A stretch of 64,000 nt of DNA from an uncultured Dysgonomonas sp. (lineage in GTDB: Bacteria > Bacteroidota > Bacteroidia > Bacteroidales > Dysgonomonadaceae): positions 3,023,956 through 3,087,955 of the forward strand of contig NZ_LT599032.1 in the NCBI RefSeq assembly GCF_900079725.1. Direction: 5' to 3'. Below the pieces are notes generated by a model that made no database searches, had not been told where the DNA came from, and saw only the letters and a program-made list of their open reading frames with translations. Every line of letters begins with the position of its first letter. The first letter of the stretch is position 1. Made by a program: the position numbers and the translations under genes. Shown here one piece after another: positions 1-8,378 of the stretch.

Positions 1-450
<450 letters not shown>

Positions 451-457
<7 letters not shown>

Positions 458-485
458 AAGCCACAGAAATTTACCTCTGTGGCTT
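451..485 (-). terminator. Rho-independent terminator of the FISUMP gene
   Basis: The arms AAGCCACAGA (458-467) and TCTGTGGCTT (476-485) are perfectly complementary around an 8-nt loop. On the minus strand the hairpin is followed by a T-rich run (451-457). It lies 17 bp past the stop codon of the gene ending at 502. Confidence 0.85.
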
Positions 486-501
486 TTATAAATGTGAGTG
501 T

Positions 502-1797
502 TTAGTTTTTTTTGCAACGGACAGAATAAAGACGGTATTTACCAATAGCATTATAACGGGTTATTTTTGCTTGGTCATAAAATATCCCTCGCATCCATGC
601 AGCTCCGGTCGTAGGATTAAAAATACTAGCTGTCCAAAAATAAGTGTTTTTGCCGTAGAGACTGCTTTGATTATCATAAACATCCCCTGTTATATACACA
701 TCGAAGCCCCCTTCTTGTGCTTTCTTCGAATTGGCATAGCTTAATGTGGAACTAGAAAGTTCTACCAGAGTTTTCGACTTCATGACAGTAGCAATGTTAG
801 TTCCTTGATTCATAGCTGTTTCATCGCCGGGAGTCCAACTTCCGTTAGCCGTAACGGGACTTTGTGTAAGACTGGCTGCATTCTCGACTAAATATTTCTC
901 TAGCTCATTCCATTCTCTGTCGCTGGGTAAATGCCAACCACTGGGGCAAATTCCTTGAACGCGGCCATTTGGCTCTGTGGTTTCAATTTCATTTTCTCCT
1001 ATTGGTTCTCCAAAATTGGAGGACTGACCTTGGTTTACCCCTCTGTTGCAATTATCTGAACCGACAGCTGTATCCCAATTATATAATAATCCGACCTCCT
1101 TTCCTGCCGCAATATTCATATCATAAGTTCCTGACGAACCGGCTATGGTAGAGGAAATTGGGTAAGTGTAGACAACATTTGGGGTAAGATCTATTTCTAC
1201 CATTTTTGATTTGTTTTTTAAAACATTACCATCAGAGGTAACTCTGGTTGCCAGATTCTGTGTCATCCATATTCCGGCTTCGCCGAATTCGGCATAGTAA
1301 TAGGTTTTATTTTCAATATGGTCTATTCCATTATCATAGGACATGGTGAAGGTACCGACCGTACGCCCGCCAACCACTGTTGTTCCATTGTCGATAATTG
1401 TGCGGACATCCTTTTTTTCCTGAATTTCTTTTTTACGCCAAATGGCCATCCATTCTTCTCCATTCCAAGTATATACCCCCGGATACATTATTTTTCCATC
1501 TACACAACCATTGCTGATACTATATACAGTTAACCCTGTGTGTGCAGCCCATGTTCCGGCCGGGTTGTCGGCAATGATATTTGTACCCATTGTCAGTGAA
1601 TTCAGATCTTTCAATTCTACCCGGGGAAGCCCCAACCCTTTTACAGATGTTTTTATATTAGTTGACTCATCTTCTTTCAGATCAAGTAATGCACCCAAAT
1701 TGGGATCTTTGTCGCTGCCGATAGTTACTTGCGCGGAAACAAAGGAAGGAGCCACTATGCATAAGCACATGAAGCCATAAGTTAAAATCTTTTTCAT
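502..1797 (-). CDS. Secreted FISUMP-domain protein
   Basis: This encodes a 431-residue exported protein of unknown function. The frame is open upstream to 2034, but the start at 1797 gives a clean signal peptide (MKKILTYGF..., cleavage near SFVSA-QVT at residue 22), so I chose it. Residues 23-120 form a module shared with the neighbouring Ig-repeat protein (QVTIGS, GALLDLKE, GLPRVEL, GLTVY, WNGEEW). Residues about 145-431 match the Fibrobacter succinogenes major paralogous (FISUMP) domain: WMTQNLA near 177, CPSGWHLPSDREW near 284, and a terminal SVRCKKN. FISUMP proteins are surface-associated proteins without a known activity. There is no C-terminal sorting domain. The gene has its own terminator and a long leader that is duplicated at the window edge. 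Confidence 0.85.
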   Translation of the reverse strand: MKKILTYGFMCLCIVAPSFVSAQVTIGSDKDPNLGALLDLKEDESTNIKTSVKGLGLPRVELKDLNSLTMGTNIIADNPAGTWAAHTGLTVYSISNGCVDGKIMYPGVYTWNGEEWMAIWRKKEIQEKKDVRTIIDNGTTVVGGRTVGTFTMSYDNGIDHIENKTYYYAEFGEAGIWMTQNLATRVTSDGNVLKNKSKMVEIDLTPNVVYTYPISSTIAGSSGTYDMNIAAGKEVGLLYNWDTAVGSDNCNRGVNQGQSSNFGEPIGENEIETTEPNGRVQGICPSGWHLPSDREWNELEKYLVENAASLTQSPVTANGSWTPGDETAMNQGTNIATVMKSKTLVELSSSTLSYANSKKAQEGGFDVYITGDVYDNQSSLYGKNTYFWTASIFNPTTGAAWMRGIFYDQAKITRYNAIGKYRLYSVRCKKN

Positions 1798-2431
1798 AGG
1801 TTTTATAATTTTGTATGTTTGTTTTGTGGTAAGCCGTTTGATGGATAGGTAGATAGAAAGAGATACCTTATTTCCACCCATAAAAAATTCTAGAGCCCGT
1901 TTTCTCAAACAATTTGGCAGGGAATGAAGACAAATAATGCTATCTCCCAAATAATCAGGAGAAAAAATGTGGTTGTACGTTGCATTAATTTGCCCGTGAA
2001 GCATGATTATTCTGTTTATCTGAAAAGCAGACAAAGTTCCTTCTATGTAGAAGAATATTTGAACTATAAATCTATTTCTGTCTTTCTCTTATCTTTTATA
2101 CTAACAAAGGAAATTGATACTAATCAAAGATTTGTACATAAATAGTAGGGTGTTTTCATAAAAATCGTATATATGATCTATAATTTCTGTTGAATTATGG
2201 GTAGAAAGGAGCTTTTTTTGATTTTTGGCAAAAAAGACTTTATGGGATGTCATAATGTTATTCTATAAAAGTCAGATAATACGATATTTTAGTTTTGTGT
2301 TCTTTTAGTTTTGATGAGAAAATTATCAAAAGAATTTCATTTCATCGATTCCTGTCGATTCGATATTTTATAGTGTAGCAGGTGTGTTAAAGCCCTGATT
2401 AGTGTCAATATCCTTATTTCATCTTACTGAA
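1798..2431 (-). promoter_or_regulatory. Long leader/intergenic region upstream of the FISUMP gene
   Basis: This is 634 bp without a convincing gene. Positions about 1927-2340 are homologous to 40-457, which suggests a conserved regulatory leader or a duplicated gene-plus-leader cassette. CAAAGGAA (2106-2113) is present in both copies. Read on the minus strand it is TTCCTTTG, a poor match to TAnnTTTG, so I do not call it a promoter. A 73-codon plus-strand frame (1924-2145) is partly conserved in the other copy but stops early there. Confidence 0.5.
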
Positions 2432-2433
2432 TA

Positions 2434-2473
2434 AAAAATCCCCCGGAAATAATTGAAGTTCCAGGGGATTTAA
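2434..2473 (-). terminator. Rho-independent terminator of the Ig-repeat gene
   Basis: The arms AAATCCCCCGGAA and TTCCAGGGGATTT pair with one mismatch around a short loop. On the minus strand a T run follows at 2434-2439. The hairpin lies about 45 bp past the stop codon at 2519. Confidence 0.8.
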
Positions 2474-2518
2474 AAACTTTATCGTTTATCTACTCTATTT
2501 TGAGCTAAAATAAGCTGT

Positions 2519-5500
2519 TTATTTGGGGCGTACATATACCCATACTGTTTGTCCTCCCACACAGCCGTTAGTCATCTCAAATTCTACATAATATGAAACA
2601 GGCATATTAGTAGTGGTGGTGTTGATATATGTATGATTGACGATATAACCGGAACCGCTTGCCGCAGGATATTCAGGATGCTGAGATATAGCTGAACGTT
2701 CCCATTTGATTGATCCGGGCTTAACCAGCGAATCTGGTACGTTAAACTTAGCGGCAAACGAAAACGATTGACCACTATTTATATAAAACGGATTCTGCCA
2801 GTCGTAATTGGTGAGACTAAGTACCGATACCAAAGTTAGATTTAGTTTCTGAGTATTGGTACATCCGGTAGCACGATCTTTAAGTGTTACTGTATATGTT
2901 ACAGTAATAGGCACTGTTTCACTATGAGACTCAGACATTGCATTATATATATATTCTGTGATCTCGTCACCGGTACCGCTAGCTGGACCGGTATCAGTGG
3001 TTCCTGCCTTTTTAACATAAGGAGGTAATGCTTCACGAGACCAGGTGATATCACAAGGAGTATCAGTTGTTAGCCTATATTCAAACCACGAATCCGTGCA
3101 GGAGGTTACATCTGTTTTACTGGTTAGCTTAGGCAAAGGATTAATAGTAACAACTACGGCCCTACGCGGCCCTTCACAATTTTCCGCCGAAGTCAGAGAT
3201 GCATGGTAAGTTCCGCTTGTATTTATAGCTGTTGTACTTGCTAATGGAGATCCCCCTGAAGCTGCCGCATACCATTTCACAGTCCCGGTTCCTGTAGCCA
3301 CCAGCGATGCTACCGTTGTGCTGCCACAGAAACTTTGTGCAGAAGCTGTTGGTGCTGCCGGTATTGTATTGATGGTAACTGCTACTGCCCTACGTGCACT
3401 TTCGCATCCCGCTGCCGATGTCTGACTTGCATAATATGTCCCGCTTGCCGTTATAGCTGTTGTTGTCGCTAAAGCTGTACCTCCGTTGGCTGTTGTATAC
3501 CACTTGATATTGGTACCGGTAGCAATCAGGCTGGCTATAGTGGTCGGGCCACAGAAGCTTTGCGTAGAAGCCGTTGGTGCAGTTGGCACTGTATTTATAA
3601 TAACTGATACCGGAGTACGTGCACTTTCGCATCCCGCTGCCGATGTCTGACTTGCATAATATGTCCCGCTTGCCGTTATGGCTGTTGTTGTCGCTAAAGC
3701 TGTACCTCCGTTGGCTGTTGTATACCACTTGATATTGGTACCGGTAGCAATCAGGCTGGCTATAGTGGTCGGGCCACAGAAGCTTTGCGTAGAAGCCGTT
3801 GGTGCAGTTGGCACTGTATTTATAATAACTGATACCGGAGTACGTGCACTTTCGCATCCCGCTGCCGATGTCTGACTTGCATAATATGTCCCGCTTGCCG
3901 TTATGGCTGTTGTTGTCGCTAAAGCTGTACCTCCGTTGGCTGTTGTATACCACTTGATATTGGTACCGGTAGCAATCAGGCTGGCTATAGTGGTCGGGCC
4001 ACAGAAGCTTTGCGTAGAAGCCGTTGGTGCAGTTGGCACTGTATTTATAATAACTGATACCGGAGTACGTGCACTTTCGCATCCCGCTGCCGATGTCTGA
4101 CTTGCATAATATGTCCCGCTTGCCGTTATGGCTGTTGTTGTCGCTAAAGCTGTACCTCCGTTGGCTGTTGTATACCACTTGATATTGGTACCGGTAGCAA
4201 TCAGGCTGGCTATAGTGGTCGGGCCACAGAAGCTTTGCGTAGAAGCCGTTGGTGCAGTTGGCACTGTATTTATAATAACTGATACCGGAGTACGTGCACT
4301 TTCGCATCCCGCTGCCGATGTCTGACTTGCATAATATGTCCCGCTTGCCGTTATGGCTGTTGTTGTCGCTAAAGCTGTACCTCCGTTGGCTGTTGTATAC
4401 CACTTGATATTGGTACCGGTAGCAATCAGGCTGGCTATAGTGGTCGGGCCACAGAAGCTTTGCGTAGAAGCCGTTGGTGCAGTTGGCACTGTATTTATAA
4501 TAACTGATACCGGAGTACGTGCACTTTCGCATCCCGCTGCCGATGTCTGACTTGCATAATATGTCCCGCTTGCCATTATAGCTGTTGTTGTCGCTAAAGC
4601 TGTGCCTCCGTTGGTTGTTGTATACCACTTGATATTGGTACCGGTAGCAATCAGGCTGGCTATAGTGGTCGGGCCACAGAAACTTTGCGCAGAAGCTGTT
4701 GGTGCTGCTACATCGGCAGCTACATTTACTGTTACTGTAACGGAAGCTGGTGAGTAGCAAGCCATCGAATAATCCTTAGCATAGTACTTGCCTTCACCTG
4801 CTTGAGTGATGGCGGTACCGGTAATATTGGCATTGGTCGTTGCATTATACCATTTAAGGTTGCTAGTAGCTGATGATACAAGATCATTGAGATTGGTAGT
4901 TTTGCCATAACACAAGTTTACGGTATTGCTTATTAATGTAGGTTGAGTAAGGTCTACTACAGCTACTATTACTTCGGTACGGTTCGATATACCACAGCTG
5001 AGACCTGATTTATGTTCTAAAGCAAGGTAATAACTTTTGTTGGCATTCAGAATACCGGTATTCAGGCTTGTACCCGTTGTGGCAGTTCCCCCACTCGGCT
5101 GATCATACCATTTGACCTCATACTCAGGGTCATCTGGAGTATAAGTTAAGGTGGTTGAAGTCCCTATACAGATTTGTTGTCCTCCAAGAATGGGATTAGC
5201 CGGCTTATAGATTGGCGGCAATGCGCCTATAGGTTCCCATTTGGAACCATTCCATACAAAAACACCCTTGCCAAATGGTTCGCAAGGATTCACGTTATAG
5301 ACTGTTAAACCTATATGAGTGGAATTAAGTGTGAGATCGGTATAGTTATCAGGAAACATGGGGTAGAGTCTGCTTTCGTTTGTCAGGTTGACACGAGGAA
5401 GCGCAAGTCCCCGGGTTGAGTTGGCATTTACGGACGACTCCTCTTTTAAATCCAAAATCGATCCTTTATTGGGAGGAACATTGGAGCCGACAGTAACCTG

Positions 5501-5578
5501 TGCATTAATATTTAAGGTTAAGATAAGTAGTATAAGAAAATATAATACTTTTAGTTTTGTTCGTTTGTTAATTTTCAT
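2519..5578 (-). CDS. Secreted Ig-like repeat surface protein
   Basis: This is a 1019-residue protein with a signal peptide (hydrophobic residues about 9-25, cleavage after INA, then QVTVGS). Residues 27-128 repeat the N-terminal module of the FISUMP protein downstream (LDLKEE, LALPRV, GLTVYN, VWNGSKWEPIG). Residues about 130-290 carry two diverged Ig-like units. Residues about 290-810 carry seven 75-residue units with the signature SFCG(P/S)TT, KWY, SGTYYAS, GCE. Each unit has two cysteines. The C-terminal 200 residues are unique, with no T9SS sorting domain visible. The architecture suggests an adhesin or matrix-like surface protein; that role is inferred. The start codon overlaps the end of the membrane-protein gene at 5568-6110 by 11 bp, which fits co-transcription. 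Confidence 0.85.
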   Translation of the reverse strand: MKINKRTKLKVLYFLILLILTLNINAQVTVGSNVPPNKGSILDLKEESSVNANSTRGLALPRVNLTNESRLYPMFPDNYTDLTLNSTHIGLTVYNVNPCEPFGKGVFVWNGSKWEPIGALPPIYKPANPILGGQQICIGTSTTLTYTPDDPEYEVKWYDQPSGGTATTGTSLNTGILNANKSYYLALEHKSGLSCGISNRTEVIVAVVDLTQPTLISNTVNLCYGKTTNLNDLVSSATSNLKWYNATTNANITGTAITQAGEGKYYAKDYSMACYSPASVTVTVNVAADVAAPTASAQSFCGPTTIASLIATGTNIKWYTTTNGGTALATTTAIMASGTYYASQTSAAGCESARTPVSVIINTVPTAPTASTQSFCGPTTIASLIATGTNIKWYTTANGGTALATTTAITASGTYYASQTSAAGCESARTPVSVIINTVPTAPTASTQSFCGPTTIASLIATGTNIKWYTTANGGTALATTTAITASGTYYASQTSAAGCESARTPVSVIINTVPTAPTASTQSFCGPTTIASLIATGTNIKWYTTANGGTALATTTAITASGTYYASQTSAAGCESARTPVSVIINTVPTAPTASTQSFCGPTTIASLIATGTNIKWYTTANGGTALATTTAITASGTYYASQTSAAGCESARTPVSVIINTVPTAPTASTQSFCGPTTIASLIATGTNIKWYTTANGGTALATTTAITASGTYYASQTSAAGCESARRAVAVTINTIPAAPTASAQSFCGSTTVASLVATGTGTVKWYAAASGGSPLASTTAINTSGTYHASLTSAENCEGPRRAVVVTINPLPKLTSKTDVTSCTDSWFEYRLTTDTPCDITWSREALPPYVKKAGTTDTGPASGTGDEITEYIYNAMSESHSETVPITVTYTVTLKDRATGCTNTQKLNLTLVSVLSLTNYDWQNPFYINSGQSFSFAAKFNVPDSLVKPGSIKWERSAISQHPEYPAASGSGYIVNHTYINTTTTNMPVSYYVEFEMTNGCVGGQTVWVYVRPK
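3390..4700. repeat. Tandem 225-bp intragenic repeats, near identical
   Basis: A 225-bp unit recurs with fixed phase. For example, GCTGTTGTTGTCGCTAAAGC falls at intervals of 225 near 3453, 3678, 3903, 4128, 4353 and 4578. The four central units look identical. The outer two differ at a few positions, and a seventh, more diverged unit precedes 3390. Such identity implies recent duplication or ongoing gene conversion and predicts copy-number variation. The period equals exactly 75 codons, so unit gain or loss stays in frame. Confidence 0.95.
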
Positions 5579-6110
5579 AAATGTTAATATTTGATATTAG
5601 GTTGTTGTTACAGTTGTGATAAGCATCTTTAATTTTCGATATATCTGACAAATAATTTTTGATCTTTTCTATATAAAGAAGAACAATGCCAATTAGGGAT
5701 CCCACACTATATTGTAACAGCTTACTATCTACGATTTTCCCAAACTGTAGAGTAAAAGGTGAAGACAAAACAAGACCAAATAAATACTGACAATATTGAA
5801 TCCCTAATGGCTTTGTGTAATTTATTTTTCTGGGTAATCTATAACAGTAGACAATTTGTTTATTAGTATATACAATGGAAAAACAATAATCTTTTATGTA
5901 AGAATATGGCCTTATAAGCAGATGTGCGAGATGAATAAACACCTGTAAATAAGCAGCTATCGTAAATATAATTAAAAGTCGAAAATATAAAAGAATAGCA
6001 TAATCGACAAAATCAGATACATATAGCCTTAATGCCACTTGTCTGATAAATTCATGTTGTATAAATAATAGTATAGCAAAGAATAACAATTTTTGATAAG
6101 GTCTTTTCAT
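5568..6110 (-). CDS. Hypothetical membrane protein
   Basis: The 180-residue product is rich in Ile, Leu, Phe and Tyr. Hydrophobic stretches at about residues 8-18, 35-65 and 125-148 suggest three or four membrane segments. I recognise no family. Support for a real gene comes from its 11-bp overlap with the start of the Ig-repeat gene (translational coupling) and a plausible -7 box at 6161-6168 about 50 bp upstream. Against it, the region is AT-rich and no conserved motif is visible. If real, it could serve the secreted protein encoded next to it, but that is speculation. Confidence 0.5.
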   Translation of the reverse strand: MKRPYQKLLFFAILLFIQHEFIRQVALRLYVSDFVDYAILLYFRLLIIFTIAAYLQVFIHLAHLLIRPYSYIKDYCFSIVYTNKQIVYCYRLPRKINYTKPLGIQYCQYLFGLVLSSPFTLQFGKIVDSKLLQYSVGSLIGIVLLYIEKIKNYLSDISKIKDAYHNCNNNLISNINIYEN

Positions 6111-6160
6111 TTTTAAATAAATAGTTTATTCGATATCTGTCTTCTGATACGAACTTCGGT

Positions 6161-6168
6161 CAAAATTA
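6161..6168 (-). promoter_or_regulatory. Putative -7 box for the membrane protein/Ig-repeat pair
   Basis: CAAAATTA on the plus strand reads TAATTTTG on the minus strand, matching the Bacteroidetes TAnnTTTG consensus. No convincing -33 TTTG was seen at the right distance. Confidence 0.4.
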
Positions 6169-6304
6169 GTTTTCTTCGACATAGAAAGGTTTACTTATCT
6201 GCAAAACATTGTATCAAATCCGCAAAAAAAACAATGCGAATGTTTTGCAATAAGCTGTAGGATAGCTAATTGAAAGGTGTTGCTTGTGATGTAATCTTAA
6301 TAGG

Positions 6305-7993
6305 TTATTTGGGGGATGATGGATTATAGTTTAATGCTATTTTGCGAAACTCTTTAGGTGTTAAATCATATTTTTGTTTAAACAGGCGATAAAAGGTAGT
6401 CTTATTATTGTATCCGGCATTTATGTATATATCTTCTATGGATAGATCTGTTTTCTGGCTTAATAAATGACAGGAGTAGTTGAGTCTGAAATCGTTAATA
6501 TATTCCATAAATGTCATATTCTTACCAGCTTGTATCGCTTCGGTCAGGTATTGCCTGTTAGTCCCTATTTGCGCAGCAACAAACTCCCGGCTTATGGAAG
6601 GGTCCAGGTAGGCTTGCGACTCGTTCAGATAAAGCTCTATCTTATCAAATAAAGCTAGATGTGATCTTTCTTTTTCGTTGTATATAATGATATTTTTAAG
6701 GCCTTCTTTCTGTTTATCCTGCTCTTTATATTGCAGGAATAGTTTTTTGTTTTTACGCTTTAATATAGCCGAATACCTTATTACGATGATGGCCGTGATG
6801 AGTAACAGAAGGCAGGTAATTACCAGCGAGATAATGATATTATGCGTATTTTTTAATTTCAGCGCGTCTTGCTCCGCTTTGCTTCTCAGGCGATCTGTCT
6901 GGTATATTGTTTGTAGTTCGTTCAGTTGCTGATGCGCATCCACGATGGCCAGCGAATCGGAATAAGTAGAAATTTTAGCCTTTAGCTCGTAAGCATCCTT
7001 GAAGTTTTGTATGCCGGTCAGTATCAATATCTTTTGATCCTGAGATTTCACATAATTGGGGATGTTGGATGTCTCCCGGAAATAGGTTATAGTGGGCTCA
7101 ATACGATCGAGGGCTTTCTGGTAATTTTTGGTGATGTAATAGTATTTGGCCCATATACCTTCTATATAGTAATAATAGCCATTAGATTTGTCTCCTTCGA
7201 TAATAACATCAAGTGAGTCCAATGCTGCCTTGGCTTCATCTAACCTTTCCAAGCCTATAAAATTGTTTGCTTTATTAAGGTTTAATAATATCAGTAATGC
7301 TTGGTTGGTATCACTATTGTAATACTCTTTTATATAGGTCTGGGCAGAATCGCAATACGCCAGCGATTGTTCATATTTTTGGAGATCGGTAGTCATCTGG
7401 GCACCTCTCAGGAATATATAAGGCAGTTGTCCTTTTAGCTGAATATCATATTCACATTTTATCTGCATCATTTTATTAAAAGCAGACTCGGCCTCTTCCA
7501 TCCGTCCCATAATATTGTAGATATTGGATATCAGTTCGTATGTATAAAGTTCATTCAGCTTATTATCATCTATCTTTTCCAGGAGCTCCGTAGCTTTGTC
7601 CAAAGCTGTCTGCTTACTTTTATATTGCATCTCCCATTCTATAAGAGCTATATCCACATTGAAAGACTGATCTTCTTCATCCGTTTTTCCAAAGTGGTAT
7701 TTTGCTTTTTCTGCAAAAATATATATACTATCCTCCTGTAGCGTGTTCATGGCTGTCAACATCATGTACTTATAGGCAAAGCCTATATAGAGATCATTAT
7801 CATGACTTTCAGCTTCTTTTTTGAGCAAGTATGACTCTTCAAAACCTTTAGAAGTGAACAGAGAATTTCTACAAACATTCTGGAGCGAGTCTAAGGTAAT
7901 ATTATTAGATTCTCTTGTTTGAACTTTTTTGTGATCACAACAGAAAAAAGTATAGCACATACAAAGTATGCAAATGTATTTGTAAAGTGTCAT
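6305..7993 (-). CDS. TPR-transmembrane-AraC hybrid transcriptional regulator
   Basis: This 562-residue regulator begins with a hydrophobic segment ending in Cys-Cys (residues about 3-19), so the N-terminal part is likely exported or lipidated. Residues about 50-350 are helical TPR-like repeats (for example YELISNIYNIMGRMEEAESA and LLNLNKANNFIGLERLDEA). A transmembrane helix lies near 375-400, then a charged coiled coil, then a C-terminal AraC helix-turn-helix pair (about 455-555: FVAAQIGTNRQYL, SIEDIYINAGYNNKTTFYRLFKQKY, TPKEFRK). In Bacteroidetes this layout senses an external or periplasmic cue and acts on DNA from the membrane. It is divergent from the outer-membrane protein gene at 8379, a possible target. 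The ligand is unknown. Confidence 0.85.
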   Translation of the reverse strand: MTLYKYICILCMCYTFFCCDHKKVQTRESNNITLDSLQNVCRNSLFTSKGFEESYLLKKEAESHDNDLYIGFAYKYMMLTAMNTLQEDSIYIFAEKAKYHFGKTDEEDQSFNVDIALIEWEMQYKSKQTALDKATELLEKIDDNKLNELYTYELISNIYNIMGRMEEAESAFNKMMQIKCEYDIQLKGQLPYIFLRGAQMTTDLQKYEQSLAYCDSAQTYIKEYYNSDTNQALLILLNLNKANNFIGLERLDEAKAALDSLDVIIEGDKSNGYYYYIEGIWAKYYYITKNYQKALDRIEPTITYFRETSNIPNYVKSQDQKILILTGIQNFKDAYELKAKISTYSDSLAIVDAHQQLNELQTIYQTDRLRSKAEQDALKLKNTHNIIISLVITCLLLLITAIIVIRYSAILKRKNKKLFLQYKEQDKQKEGLKNIIIYNEKERSHLALFDKIELYLNESQAYLDPSISREFVAAQIGTNRQYLTEAIQAGKNMTFMEYINDFRLNYSCHLLSQKTDLSIEDIYINAGYNNKTTFYRLFKQKYDLTPKEFRKIALNYNPSSPK

Positions 7994-8378
7994 ATAAGAA
8001 TTAGGCTTCTACACCTCAACGTGGTGCCGATTTGTATTAGTTTGTCTTTATTCTACGAAGATAAAAAAAATAATCAGAATATAGCCGTTAAGTTTTTTAT
8101 ATGAAGCAAATTCATTGGAATTAACTTCCGATAAAGATTCTTATCGGGTTAGAACTACCGGTGTCGTCTATGTTGTAGCTGAAGAGTCATATCGTTTCAT
8201 TCGAAATTGGCGAAAATGAATCAAAATATTCATACTTATATAAGTTATTATAGGGGTAAGGGAGCTATGGATATGATAAAAAACATAAACTCTTTAACGA
8301 ATTTGCTCTCTTTATCACTCTATAAAGAAATACTAAAAAAAGCGTTACCTTCGTTTTTTATATAAAATAGGATATTTA
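7994..8378. promoter_or_regulatory. Divergent intergenic region between the AraC-type regulator and the beta-barrel gene
   Basis: This is 385 bp without a gene. TACCTTCG at 8346-8353 (one mismatch to TAnnTTTG) lies 26 bp before the beta-barrel start codon and may be its -7 box. TATCTTCG on the minus strand (8056-8063) is an equally imperfect candidate for the regulator. I see no clear inverted repeat that would mark an operator. Confidence 0.4.

Noticed and set aside
1924-2145. 73-codon plus-strand frame with some similarity to the copy at 40-190
   Set aside because: The similarity follows from the DNA duplication. Base changes show no clear third-position bias and the other copy stops early.
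3390-4700. CRISPR-like tandem repeats
   Set aside because: Units are 225 bp, contiguous and in frame, with no spacers; they encode protein repeats.
3390-4760. 456-codon alternative frame and several identical 65-codon antisense frames
   Set aside because: They are by-products of the stop-free 225-bp repeats. The frame with signal peptide and Ig-like motifs is the real one.
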